NCBI GenBank assembly: GCA_036267155.1
Contig: DATAWP010000041.1
Coordinates: 1 to 64,000, forward strand
From: PALSA-1353 sp036267155
Lineage (GTDB): Bacteria; Planctomycetota; Phycisphaerae; Tepidisphaerales; Tepidisphaeraceae
Length of the DNA: 64,000 bases
Reading direction: 5' to 3'
The notes under the pieces were generated by a model, which was given only the letters and a program-made list of their open reading frames with translations, made no database searches and was not told the origin of the DNA. Position numbers and translations under genes: made by a program. Shown here piece by piece: positions 44,342 to 53,255 of the stretch (position 1 is the stretch's first letter; every line of letters begins with the position of its first letter).

Positions 44342-44896
44342 TTACACTTTCACGATTCGTTTTCGCCGGGGCGGCAGTAGGTTGATTCCACGATCTCTCA
44401 GCCACGGCCGGACGCGCCGGCGCAGACGGGGCAGAATTTTGACGATCGCATTTACGCCCAGCAGAAACAGCCAGACGATCATCCATGCGGCGAGAAGGGC
44501 GGCGGCGTAAAGGCCGCACAATTGCAGCAGCGGCATCTGGGTCGGATGCAGGACCGGATGCGGCTCGTGCTCGAGAAACCACAGGACGGCCAGCGGAAGG
44601 ATGAGCGATACGGCCAGTCGCCACAGGTGGGCGTTGCGCGAGCGCAGGTTGATCCGAATGCCGCGGAGGGCGCTGCTGGTCAGGCGTCGCTTGCCGGGGA
44701 AGTTGACCAATGCAAAGCCGATGAAAAACATCGGTGTGCCCAACGGAACGGGCAAGACCGATCCGACCACCAGCGCGGAAAGGATCAGCACCCATCCGAT
44801 GATGTTCTTGATGATGACCCAGGTATAGCGCCGGACGAAAGTCCCGGCCTCGGGCAACGTCTCTTGGGGTTTTAGCGGTCTATTTGGAAAAGACAT
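44342..44896 (-). CDS. Small polytopic membrane protein (PGPGW-like)
   Basis: 184 residues with four predicted membrane helices. The first pair, GWVLILSALVVGSVLPVPLGTPMFFIGFALVNF, resembles the PGPGW-type transmembrane module (PF09656-like), with PVPLGTP in place of the usual PGPGW turn. The C-terminus is strongly basic (RLRRRVRPWLRDRG, PPRRKRIVKV). Start ATG 44896, 19 bases after the stop of the upstream TPR-like gene. Function unknown. Confidence 0.7.
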   Translation of the reverse strand: MSFPNRPLKPQETLPEAGTFVRRYTWVIIKNIIGWVLILSALVVGSVLPVPLGTPMFFIGFALVNFPGKRRLTSSALRGIRINLRSRNAHLWRLAVSLILPLAVLWFLEHEPHPVLHPTQMPLLQLCGLYAAALLAAWMIVWLFLLGVNAIVKILPRLRRRVRPWLRDRGINLLPPRRKRIVKV

Positions 44897-44914
44897 TATG
44901 GCGTGACGGACCGC

Positions 44915-45919
44915 TCACATCGATGATGCCTGCGGCTCCTGCATTCGCTGGCGGAGGGTGGTCATCATATCGCGGACTTCCTGGGCCATGCGCGTGTTGG
45001 GAAAATCGTTGATGATTTCCTCGCCGAGGCGGACGGCGTCGGCGATTCGCTGCTCCTTGACCGCCTGCGCAAAGCGAATGCGCAGGGCCTCCCGCTTTTC
45101 CTTGAAGACGTTGCGGGCGATTTCCTGCATGGATTCCGCTTCGGCCGGCGTGAGATATAGATCCAGCCGTTTGAGAATCTCGATGCTGCCGTCCACGTCG
45201 TGACGGTCGATTGCATCCTGCCAGCTTTCGCGAAGCTGCTGCTTTCGCAATTGCCGGCGGGCCTCGATCTCCTCCGGAAGACGTTTGACCTGCGGATCGT
45301 CGGGGAATTTTTCCATGATCCCCTGCGCCTCCTGCAGGGCCGTGCCCCACGCTTCGGCTTTGATGTGGCGATCCACCGGGGCGAGCAACTCCGCCAATTG
45401 TCGGCGCTGATGTTCCGTTCGTTTCCCGTTGATTTCGCTGCGGAACTCGTCCGCCTGTTGCTTATAGCCGAATTGTTTTTCGATGTCGTTGGCGAGCAGG
45501 ATGGCGGCATCCCAGTTATGGTGGGCGATTTCCTCCACCACCGCACGGTGGACCGCGTCGTGGTCTTTTTCGCGGAATGCCACAGCCTTGGCGCGATCGC
45601 TGAGCAGCTGCTGTTCGCTGATAAGATTCATCAGGATCGAAATTCCCTCGAGCCGATCGCCCATGGCGGTCATGAAATCCTTCTGATGCCGAAGGTTGCT
45701 ATGGCGTGCGGCGGCCAAATTCATGGCGATGGGGAGCGTTACCAGAATCGCGATCAGGCCAAGATATCCGGCGGCAAGGAGCGCCGCGCCGGTGGCGAGA
45801 GAGGAACTGGTGGCCGCGGGGTGCTTGAGCAGGGAAATACCGACCGCCAGCGCGGCCACGACGGCAAGGAATGCGATTGCGAATACCCAGGTGAACGTCG
45901 GGACTTTTTGATGTTCCAT
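44915..45919 (-). CDS. Membrane-anchored helical (TPR-like) protein, unknown function
   Basis: 334 residues. Two membrane helices at the N-terminus (FTWVFAIAFLAVVAALAVGISLL and ATGAALLAAGYLGLIAILVTLPIAM) are followed by ~260 residues of amphipathic helices rich in Glu, Arg and Gln with TPR-like spacing (AVRLGEEIINDFPNTRMAQEVRD, ALQEAQGIMEKFPDDPQVKRL). It is probably a scaffold at the inner face of the membrane. It lies in a minus-strand run with the PGPGW-like protein. I do not recognise a named family. Confidence 0.72.
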   Translation of the reverse strand: MEHQKVPTFTWVFAIAFLAVVAALAVGISLLKHPAATSSSLATGAALLAAGYLGLIAILVTLPIAMNLAAARHSNLRHQKDFMTAMGDRLEGISILMNLISEQQLLSDRAKAVAFREKDHDAVHRAVVEEIAHHNWDAAILLANDIEKQFGYKQQADEFRSEINGKRTEHQRRQLAELLAPVDRHIKAEAWGTALQEAQGIMEKFPDDPQVKRLPEEIEARRQLRKQQLRESWQDAIDRHDVDGSIEILKRLDLYLTPAEAESMQEIARNVFKEKREALRIRFAQAVKEQRIADAVRLGEEIINDFPNTRMAQEVRDMMTTLRQRMQEPQASSM

Positions 45920-45993
45920 TCAGCCCTCGCACTACGGATAGGATATGCTGGGCGATACGTCATCTGTAGCGTATGCCGAAGGATGGCGGCAAG

Positions 45994-46224
45994 TCAATGT
46001 TTGCCCTTGGCCGCCGGCGCCGGTTGCTTGGGGGGCGGGGGGGCTGCCTCGGCGGGACTAGGCGGCGGAACCGGGGCGGCACGAGCCTCCCGGCGAAGAC
46101 GCCGGTCCAATTCTTTGACCAGATGTGCCCGCTCATCGCCGATGACCCTTAACATGGCCCAGCCGCACAAAACACAACCGATGAGCAGAAAATAGTTCAT
46201 CTTCGGACCGATCTTTATCGGCAT
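45994..46224 (-). CDS. Small single-helix membrane protein with Pro/Ala tail
   Basis: 76 residues: one membrane helix (MNYFLLIGCVLCGWAMLRVI), a charged helix (DERAHLVKELDRRLRREARA), then a Pro/Ala/Lys-rich tail. ATG 46224 gives eight residues before the helix; the ATG at 46200, which begins at the helix itself, is an equally good start. It sits 24 bases after rsmB. Function unknown. Confidence 0.55.
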   Translation of the reverse strand: MPIKIGPKMNYFLLIGCVLCGWAMLRVIGDERAHLVKELDRRLRREARAAPVPPPSPAEAAPPPPKQPAPAAKGKH

Positions 46225-46248
46225 AGTCGAGCGATAGGAGTTTAGAAT

Positions 46249-47535
46249 CTATCCACCCGCCCTTTTTTGCAGCACCGCAACGTATCCGCCATCGTGGTAA
46301 GCCCGGGGGTCGGTGGTATCAAAGCTGGGCCAGATCGAATGCTGGCTGATGAGTGCCAGCGTGGGATCGCGGTCGAGCAAGTGTTTGATCTGTAGCTCGT
46401 TTTCCTCAGGCCAGACGCTACAGGTGCTATAGACCAGAAGACCGTCGGCGCCGAGCCATGCAACGGTATCGTACAGGATGCTACGCTGAAGTTTCACCAG
46501 GCATTCGGGACCGGACGCAAATCGAGCCTCCGGCCGGCGGGCCAGGACGCCGCTGTTGCTGCACGGAGCGTCGATCAAAATTCGATCAAACGTGCGAGGG
46601 ATTTCCACGGCAATCGGGGCCAGTTTTCCAACCTGAAAGATTTTTACATTGGTAATTTGGCGATCGTCCAGCGATTGCCGCAAGGCGTCGCAGCGAAACG
46701 CGGATGGATCGACGGCGACGACGTGACCCGCCGGGCCGACTCGCTCGTGAATCTGCAGCGTCTTGGTGCCGAGGCCGGCGCAGCGGTCCAGCACGCACTG
46801 CCCAGGCAAGATCCGCATGTACTCGATGATCCCCGCGGCCGTGGCGTCCTGGACCTGCGCCAAACCCCCTTGCGCCCATTGCGCCAAAACCGCGCGCCGA
46901 GCCCCATGCACAACCAACAGCCCCGGCTCCTGATGCGGCTCTATTTGAACGTCCGACTCCACCAAAACGGACGGATCGACGCCTTTGAACAGTCGAACAA
47001 TCGTCGGCGGCTCGACGTTGTCGTGGCGGCAAAATGCCAGCGCGCGTTCGACTCCGAGCAACTCAGCCAGCCGGCGGAAAAGCTCCGGCGGATGCGAAAG
47101 AACAAGCTTGGCATATTCTTCCGGATTACTTGAAGCATCGGGAATTGCAGGAGGCGGCTGACGGCCAACATTCCGCAGGACCGCGTTGACGAACCCGGCC
47201 GAGCGCCGCCGGCCGAATCGCTTGGTTTGCTCCACCGCCTGATCGACAGCCGCCGATGCGGGAACGCGATCGAGGAATTTCAACTGATACATCGCGATGG
47301 CCAGGATTTTTACGACCAGCGGATCGATCTGCGCGATCGACTTGCCGGAATAATGCTCGAGGTGATGCCGCAAGAGGAGCAGATTTTTCACTACCCCGGC
47401 GGCGATCTGCTCAGCGAGCGCCCGATCGCGCGGCTCGGAAGGGGCGGCGGCGTCCCGTTCGCGCACGAGATTCGGCTTCCATCCCGGAAGGCGTTTTGAG
47501 TCGAGTTGAACAAGTGCAAAATCGCGAGCGTTCAC
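46249..47535 (-). CDS. rsmB: 16S rRNA (cytosine-967-C5)-methyltransferase, NusB-RsmB fusion type
   Basis: Methylates C967 in 16S rRNA using S-adenosylmethionine. Residues ~1-140 are a NusB-like RNA-binding domain (RDRALAEQIAAGVVKNLL, VPASAAVDQAVEQTKRFGRRRSAGFVNAVLRNV). Residues ~235-425 are the methyltransferase: DRCAGLGTKTLQI (SAM loop), AVDPS, the motif IV cysteine in DAPCSNSGVLARRP, and the catalytic cysteine in YSTCSVWPEEN. The start is GTG 47535. It belongs to a def-fmt-rsmB group, interrupted here by a glycoside hydrolase gene. Confidence 0.92.
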   Translation of the reverse strand: MNARDFALVQLDSKRLPGWKPNLVRERDAAAPSEPRDRALAEQIAAGVVKNLLLLRHHLEHYSGKSIAQIDPLVVKILAIAMYQLKFLDRVPASAAVDQAVEQTKRFGRRRSAGFVNAVLRNVGRQPPPAIPDASSNPEEYAKLVLSHPPELFRRLAELLGVERALAFCRHDNVEPPTIVRLFKGVDPSVLVESDVQIEPHQEPGLLVVHGARRAVLAQWAQGGLAQVQDATAAGIIEYMRILPGQCVLDRCAGLGTKTLQIHERVGPAGHVVAVDPSAFRCDALRQSLDDRQITNVKIFQVGKLAPIAVEIPRTFDRILIDAPCSNSGVLARRPEARFASGPECLVKLQRSILYDTVAWLGADGLLVYSTCSVWPEENELQIKHLLDRDPTLALISQHSIWPSFDTTDPRAYHDGGYVAVLQKRAGG

Positions 47536-47569
47536 ATGAATCCAGATTCAATTGGGTGAAAGCGAAGTC

Positions 47570-49270
47570 CTACCGCGTATACAGCGTAACCCGCAGAACC
47601 GCCGGCGCGGACCTGAAAAACAGGCCGTGATCGGTCTGATCGCCGTTGAGGATTCGGATCGGCTGGAAAACGCCGTCTTCGTATTTGCCTTCTTTCACGC
47701 TCAGGTATTGCCATGGCTTTTTTGCAGCATCGCCGGCGGTTTGAAAACCGACGTGGCAATACAACCCGGTCACGAGGAATTGATTTTCGCCAAGCTGGGC
47801 GACCAATGCCCGGCCGTTGGGCGGGAGCGGAGGCGCCGTCCGAGGGGTCGGTCCGAAGCCGCGCCTTGTGCGCGCAAACCAAACCGGCGCATCCCACGCG
47901 CCGAAATGCAGAATCTGATCTGGAAGCTGCGTGCCCGAATGACCAATCTCCGCCCCTGTCCCGGTCGGCAAGTTCGGCGGATTACGCTCATCCACGGCGG
48001 TTTGCAGCTTACCGTCAAAACTCAACCGGGCGATGTCGCGCATCATCGGCCCGATCAGTTCGCAGTTCTGCGCGGTGGGCGAGTAGGTCTGCTCCGGCGT
48101 CAGGGCGACATCCGTCGCATCATAAAACGTCCGCGTGTCATCCAAGCCAAAGGGGCTGTATCCAATGGCGCCACGGCCAATCGCGGCGAATAGAAATCTC
48201 GCATACGGACCTTGGCCGATCGTTTCGGGAATGAACAGTGGATTGTCCAGACGATGATAGAAATCCAATATCTTCAAGTAATGAGCCGATTCACGCTGGT
48301 AGATGTCGGGGGCCAGGAGATCGATGGCGGGAGCCTCGGTTTTCCAAATCGGAAAGACGTTGTCGTTTGGGCCGCCGACTTCGTATTTTGGCGGATAGCC
48401 TGGCTTAAATGGGTCGCGAACCGATGCGTTCACATACATCGGAAGCGGATCAATCGCCTTGCCGGCCGCGGCCACCTGGCCGACGTATTTGGAAACGCAC
48501 CAGACGTGAAAATATTCGTCGGCATCATCGCCGAACGCGTCACGCCAGTTCGCCGATTCGGGGAGGCCCGTTTTGTGCATCGCCGCCAACACCTCGGTCG
48601 GCACGGGACTTTCGAAGAGCCGCTGCGCTTGCGGTGAATAATCTCGCACCGCGCCCCACGTCCCCGGCTCGTTTTCGACCTGCACCATCAGGACCGTGTG
48701 CTGCGAATCGGCTTCCTTGAGGTGAGTCATTAGAGTAACGAATGCGCGGACATCCGCCGCGAGAGTTTCCTTCGCGAGCGGGCTTGGCGAGTCCACGTAC
48801 TTTCCGTCCGGACCGATGATGTTCGGATAACGGGCAGGATCGAGCTTCATCCATCGCGGCATGTAATGATTGCTGCCGTTCTTCCATGTGCCGAACCAGA
48901 GCAGCACCAAATGAAACTTGTGTTCGCGGGCCTGGGCGAGAAGCGTGTTCACGACCGAGTAATCGAATTTTCCCTTTTCGGGCTCGAACTGTTCCCAATA
49001 GACCGGGATCTCGACCGTGTTGACGTGCATGAACTCCATCGCGGGCCAAACCTTGGGCAATACAGCCGGCCAGCCACTGGAATTATTCACCTGAGCGCCG
49101 AGGATCAGGTAGGGCGCTCCGTCAACGAACAACGCATAGCGCCCATCCTTCTGGACGATGTGCGGAAGCGAAGCATCGTCGCCTTGAGCTTGCGCGAGCG
49201 GAATTGCAAGAATGGCGGTTGCGACGAAAAGCACCCAACGGAGTTGGAATTCCGTGACGATCATTCGCAT
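47570..49270 (-). CDS. Secreted beta-galactosidase-like glycoside hydrolase (GH35/42-like, DUF5597 type)
   Basis: 566 residues with a signal peptide (RWVLFVATAILAIPLAQAQG). The barrel shows LILGAQVNNSSGWPAVLPKVW, VNTVEIPVYWEQFEPEKGKFDY, the acid/base Glu in LMVQVENEPGTWG, and the candidate nucleophile in PLFIPETIGQGPYARF. The C-terminal ~130 residues (FLVTGLYCHVGFQ, KEGKYEDGVFQPIRILNGDQTDHG) match the DUF5597 domain I recall from such enzymes. Probably it removes galactosyl units from a polysaccharide outside the cytoplasm. The ATG lies four bases after the fmt stop and the rsmB GTG follows 34 bases after its own stop, so it is embedded in a housekeeping operon. Confidence 0.82.
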   Translation of the reverse strand: MRMIVTEFQLRWVLFVATAILAIPLAQAQGDDASLPHIVQKDGRYALFVDGAPYLILGAQVNNSSGWPAVLPKVWPAMEFMHVNTVEIPVYWEQFEPEKGKFDYSVVNTLLAQAREHKFHLVLLWFGTWKNGSNHYMPRWMKLDPARYPNIIGPDGKYVDSPSPLAKETLAADVRAFVTLMTHLKEADSQHTVLMVQVENEPGTWGAVRDYSPQAQRLFESPVPTEVLAAMHKTGLPESANWRDAFGDDADEYFHVWCVSKYVGQVAAAGKAIDPLPMYVNASVRDPFKPGYPPKYEVGGPNDNVFPIWKTEAPAIDLLAPDIYQRESAHYLKILDFYHRLDNPLFIPETIGQGPYARFLFAAIGRGAIGYSPFGLDDTRTFYDATDVALTPEQTYSPTAQNCELIGPMMRDIARLSFDGKLQTAVDERNPPNLPTGTGAEIGHSGTQLPDQILHFGAWDAPVWFARTRRGFGPTPRTAPPLPPNGRALVAQLGENQFLVTGLYCHVGFQTAGDAAKKPWQYLSVKEGKYEDGVFQPIRILNGDQTDHGLFFRSAPAVLRVTLYTR

Positions 49271-49274
49271 CTCG

Positions 49275-50201
49275 TTAAATCGATTCTAATCTCATTCCCG
49301 GCATCCAGGGGTTTCCGCGTCGATAATCCGACAGGGGCATGGGCCGTTTGCCGTCGGGTTGAATTTCCACGATCTCGACCGCTTGCTCGGCGCAGGCGAC
49401 GGCTCCGGCGGTCATAATCTCGCCGGGGCGCCAGCGGGGGCCTTCGTCCTCGGTTACCCGGGCGCGGACGAGAGTAAATTTTGCGGATTCGCATCCGGCG
49501 GCATCCAGCAGACGGGCCCGGCAGCCCGGCCAAGGATATAGTCCGCGAATCTTGCGGGAAATCTCTATCGCGGGAAAGGTCCAATCAATCATGGCCGACT
49601 GACGTGAAAGCTTGGGCGCGAGCGTTGCCCGCGCGTCATCCTGGACAACTTCCGCTACCCGGGCAGCTTGCAGGTCTTTCATTGTCTGAAGCATCAAATC
49701 CGCACCGCCGGCTGCCAGTCGGTCGTGAAGTTCGCCGGCGGTTTCTAATTCGCCGATAGGCGTTGTGGATTGGCCCAAGATGTTGCCGGCGTCCATTTTC
49801 TGGGCCAGGCGGATGACGGAATTTCCGGTTTGGATTTCGCCGCGGAGGATCGCCCAGTTAATCGGGGCGGCCCCGCGAAATCTGGGAAGAAGAGATGCGT
49901 GCAGATTCACGCTGCCGAGACGAGGATGGATCGCCGCTTCGGGACTGATCTTCTGGCCGAAGGCAATCACGATCATCAGGTCGGCGGGGGGGAGAGATTC
50001 GGAATTGAGATCGGGCGTGCGAATCAGCGGCAGGCCGTGCTCGAGGGCGAATTGTGCAATCGGAGTTGGGGCGAGCTTGCGGCCTCGGCCCGCGGGGCGG
50101 TCGGGCTGGGTATAAACGGCTGCGATTTCGTGTTGCGCCGCCAACAGGGCTGCCAAGGTGGGAAGGCCAAACTCTCCGCTGCCGGTAAAGAGGATGCGCA
50201 T
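49275..50201 (-). CDS. fmt: Methionyl-tRNA formyltransferase
   Basis: Formylates initiator Met-tRNA using 10-formyl-tetrahydrofolate; 308 residues. Seen: MRILFTGSGEFGLPTLAAL, VYTQPDRPAGRGRKL, the active-site segment GSVNLHASLLPRFRGAAPINWAI with Asn, His and the SLLPxxRG loop, and QKMDAGNIL with the catalytic Asp. Start ATG 50201, matching homologues; the frame opens at GTG 50225. It pairs functionally with def, 50 bases upstream. Confidence 0.95.
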   Translation of the reverse strand: MRILFTGSGEFGLPTLAALLAAQHEIAAVYTQPDRPAGRGRKLAPTPIAQFALEHGLPLIRTPDLNSESLPPADLMIVIAFGQKISPEAAIHPRLGSVNLHASLLPRFRGAAPINWAILRGEIQTGNSVIRLAQKMDAGNILGQSTTPIGELETAGELHDRLAAGGADLMLQTMKDLQAARVAEVVQDDARATLAPKLSRQSAMIDWTFPAIEISRKIRGLYPWPGCRARLLDAAGCESAKFTLVRARVTEDEGPRWRPGEIMTAGAVACAEQAVEIVEIQPDGKRPMPLSDYRRGNPWMPGMRLESI

Positions 50202-50250
50202 GGCAGAATCTTGGGGCATTCCCACCGGCCGCGCAGCCCAGGGGCCGCGG

Positions 50251-50805
50251 CTAAAAGGTCGGGTTCGCAGGTTTTGCGGCAGTCTTCATCGGGGTGTCCG
50301 CCGCATACTTCTCTTCCAATTCTTTTAAGATTTTGCGATTTTCCACTTTGGCCGTGGGACCCATGCGATCGATCAGCAAGATGCCATTCAGATGATCCAA
50401 CTCATGTTGCCAGATGCGGGCGACATAGCCGATCTCGGATTGCTCAATGGGGTTGCCGGAGAGGTCTTTGGCCTGCATTCTCACGGACTTGGGGCGGACC
50501 ACCTCGACGTTGATGTTGGGGATGCTGAGACATCCTTCCTGAGCAGTTTCCTCTCCGTCGGCGTCGAAGAGGACGGGATTGACGTAAACCCGATCATCCT
50601 CCGGCTTTTGCGTGTGGTTGGAAATGAAGAGCCGGATGTTTTTCCCGACCTGCGCCGCAGCCAGGCCCACGCCCTTGGCTTCCCGCATCAATTCGAACAT
50701 CCGCCGGGCCAGAGCGCCCAAGTCCTCGTCAAATTTTTTGACAGGCACGCTGACACGCCGAAGGCGCGGATCGGGGTAAGAGATTATCTTTAATTCGTCA
50801 TACAT
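50251..50805 (-). CDS. def: Peptide deformylase
   Basis: Metal enzyme that removes the formyl group from new proteins; 184 residues. The three signature motifs are intact: GVGLAAAQVG, EGCLSIP and WQHELDHLNGIL (HExxH). Start ATG 50805 (MYDELKIISYPDPRLR). It is the first gene of the def-fmt-(GH)-rsmB run and is divergent from the TPR gene. Confidence 0.96.
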   Translation of the reverse strand: MYDELKIISYPDPRLRRVSVPVKKFDEDLGALARRMFELMREAKGVGLAAAQVGKNIRLFISNHTQKPEDDRVYVNPVLFDADGEETAQEGCLSIPNINVEVVRPKSVRMQAKDLSGNPIEQSEIGYVARIWQHELDHLNGILLIDRMGPTAKVENRKILKELEEKYAADTPMKTAAKPANPTF

Positions 50806-50992
50806 TGCGCAGCTCGATCTTGCGCCGAACAATATGTAACATCTCTTTGCCTAGACAGTAGATGAATTTGTTGACAGGTTCAACCGGACTCGGATAAATT
50901 GCGGCGGAGCAGTGAGTTCGTCAAAGACTTTGACCCCTCGGCCGACGCGGCTGCCTATCTGCACGGGGGTGGGATTTGAAGGAAAAACGCAC

Positions 50993-52408
50993 GTGACTGA
51001 AGTTCTAGAAGGATATCGAGAGGTACCCCCAGAAGATCGGGCCAAGGCCAAGGTGTTCTTTGATCGGGGCCGCACCGTCGCAGGGACGGGAAACTTCGAG
51101 TACTCCATCGAAATGTATCTTCAGGGTTTCAGCCTGGACCCTGACGCCACCGACGCCCACCAGGAACTGCGCGACATTTCCTTGAAGCGCAAGGCCAGCG
51201 GCGGAAAGGCCATCGGGTTCCTCGAAGCGATGAAACTCAAGCGGCCGACCAGCGACGACAAAGTGAACATGCTCAACGCGGAAAAACTGTTGTCGTACGA
51301 TCCGGGAAACACGGATCCGATGCAGTCGCTGCTGCAAAGCGCCTATCGCGGCGGGTATTGGGACACCGTGCTCTGGATCGGCGCGATCTTTCAGAAAGCC
51401 AATGCGGATGACAAAAAACCGGATTTCAACAAGTTCATCGTTCTGCGGGATGTGTTCAAGGGTCTGAAGCGCTGGCGGCTGGCGGCGGATGCGTGCCAGT
51501 ACGCGCTGATGCTCCGCCCCAACGACATGGATCTGGCGACGGAGCTGAAGAATCTGGGCGCGATGGACACGATGGAATCGGCCGGCTACTCCAAGGGCGG
51601 CAGTTTCCGCGATCAGATTCGGGACATGAACAAACAGTCGATGCTGCTGACCGGCGACAAGGACTTCGCCGATCTGGATTCCCAGCAGGCGATCATTCAC
51701 CAGGCCGAGCTGGATTACAAAGCCGAGCCGCACGATCCCGGCAAGGCGATCCGGCTGATCGAGGCGCTGGAAAAGACCGAGCATCCGGATTTCGAGGCAA
51801 AGGCGATCGAACTTTTGCAGGAATGGTTCGACAAGACAAAACAATTCCGGTATCGCCAGCGCATCGGCGCGATCACCATGCGTCAGCTTGCCCGCATGGA
51901 ACGGGGCAAGCGAGAAGCATTCTTGAAGGATCAGAAAAATGAACAGATCAAGAGCGAGTACACTCAGTTCATACGCGAGAAGCTCGAATTCGAATTGAAG
52001 GAGTTCGAACTCGCGGCCGAGGCGTATCCGACTGATATGCGGTGGCGTTTTGAAATCGGCAGGAGATTGCTCAGCCTCGGCCGATTCCATGATGCGATTC
52101 CGGTGTTGCAGCAGGCGCGAAACGATCCAAAATTCCGCGTCGACGCCGGAAATATGCTGGGTTTGGCGTTCTTCCACGCGGGCTTTCTTGACGAGGCCGA
52201 CGATACCTTCGGTCAGATGATCAAGGATTATCAGCTTCAGGGCGACGACAAGTCGAAGGAAATGTTCTACTGGCGGGCGCGCGTTCTGGAGCAAAAGGGG
52301 CTCAATCCGGAAGCCGCCTCTCACTACAGCAAGGTCGCGCAGTGGGATTTCAATTATAAAGACGTTCAAGCGCGCATGGCGCGCCTCAAAAAGCTGCTGA
52401 AGGGATGA
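50993..52408 (+). CDS. TPR-type helical repeat protein
   Basis: About 471 residues of helical repeats: AKVFFDRGRTVAGTGNFEYSIEMYLQGFSLDPD, WRLAADACQYALMLRPNDMDLATELK, RWRFEIGRRLLSLGRFHDAIPVLQQA and MFYWRARVLEQKGLNPEAASHYSKV. No signal peptide or enzyme motif. I prefer GTG 50993, with AAGGA nine bases upstream; an in-frame GTG at 50912 would add 27 low-quality residues. The stop overlaps the ATG of the ABC ATPase (ATGATG), so the two are coupled. A scaffold role is inferred. Confidence 0.8.
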   Translation: MTEVLEGYREVPPEDRAKAKVFFDRGRTVAGTGNFEYSIEMYLQGFSLDPDATDAHQELRDISLKRKASGGKAIGFLEAMKLKRPTSDDKVNMLNAEKLLSYDPGNTDPMQSLLQSAYRGGYWDTVLWIGAIFQKANADDKKPDFNKFIVLRDVFKGLKRWRLAADACQYALMLRPNDMDLATELKNLGAMDTMESAGYSKGGSFRDQIRDMNKQSMLLTGDKDFADLDSQQAIIHQAELDYKAEPHDPGKAIRLIEALEKTEHPDFEAKAIELLQEWFDKTKQFRYRQRIGAITMRQLARMERGKREAFLKDQKNEQIKSEYTQFIREKLEFELKEFELAAEAYPTDMRWRFEIGRRLLSLGRFHDAIPVLQQARNDPKFRVDAGNMLGLAFFHAGFLDEADDTFGQMIKDYQLQGDDKSKEMFYWRARVLEQKGLNPEAASHYSKVAQWDFNYKDVQARMARLKKLLKG

Positions 52409-53172
52409 TGTTGTTGGAAGCGACAACGGTTTCCCACGCCTACGGCGATCACGTCGCCTTGCGCGAGGTGTCGGTTTCGCTGGAGGCGGGGGAAGTGGTG
52501 GGGCTGATCGGCCCCAACGGCAGCGGGAAAAGCACCCTCATCAAAGCACTTCTCGGTCACGTTCGCGCGGCGGGGCGGATTTTCTGGCGGGGGAAAAATA
52601 TTCAGGATTGGCGCCTTCGGGATCTGGCCCGACTCGTTGCATATTTGCCGCAGTCGCCTCGGCACGAGCCGGGGCAAACCGTGGCCGAAATCCTTCGCCT
52701 CGGCCGTGCGCCGTATTGGGGGGCATTTGGATTGGAATCCAGCGCCGATCAGCGCGTGACGCTGGAAGTGGCCCGGCTTCTGGGCCTGGAGGAGTTGCTG
52801 GACCGGCCGATGGGGCAGATGTCCGGCGGACAGCGCCAACGCGTTTACATCGGCCGATGTCTGACGCAGGAGCCGGCAGCCTTGCTGCTGGACGAGCCCA
52901 ACACGTTTCTCGACCTCAAACACCAGATCGGCCTGTGGCGGCTTCTTTGCGATCTGGCGAAAAAAAAGAACCTGGCCGTGCTGCTGGCGTCTCACGAGTT
53001 GAACATCGCCGGCGCCAATGCCGACCGGCTGATTCTTCTGAGCGATGGCGCCGTCGCGGCATCGGGAAGCGCGGATGCGGTTCTGAGGCCGGAGGTGCTT
53101 TCGCCCGTGTATGGCGTGGGGATTCAGCGTTACGGCGACGCCGCCAATCCGGTGGTGGTGCCTCAGGTCTAA
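52405..53172 (+). CDS. ABC transporter ATP-binding protein (FecE/BtuD-like)
   Basis: 255-residue ATPase. Seen: Walker A GPNGSGKST, Q-loop AYLPQSPRHEPGQTVAEIL, signature MSGGQRQRV, Walker B ALLLDEPN, D-loop TFLDLKHQ and the switch His in LASHELN. The sequence pattern fits the iron-siderophore/heme/B12 importer group, which has membrane and binding-protein partners. None is adjacent; instead it is translationally coupled to a TPR protein, which is odd. Start ATG 52405 inside the TPR stop. Confidence 0.9.
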   Translation: MMLLEATTVSHAYGDHVALREVSVSLEAGEVVGLIGPNGSGKSTLIKALLGHVRAAGRIFWRGKNIQDWRLRDLARLVAYLPQSPRHEPGQTVAEILRLGRAPYWGAFGLESSADQRVTLEVARLLGLEELLDRPMGQMSGGQRQRVYIGRCLTQEPAALLLDEPNTFLDLKHQIGLWRLLCDLAKKKNLAVLLASHELNIAGANADRLILLSDGAVAASGSADAVLRPEVLSPVYGVGIQRYGDAANPVVVPQV

Positions 53173-53255
53173 CCAAAATTATTTACCACCCGCGATCACG
53201 CTGCGCGACGCAGAGCGCGCGGAGAGAATAAGAGTTTCATCCAATGTTCGTCTGA

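Noticed and set aside
44124..44795. 223-codon minus-strand frame
   Set aside because: Shadow of the PGPGW-like membrane protein gene, which has a clear membrane pattern and start.
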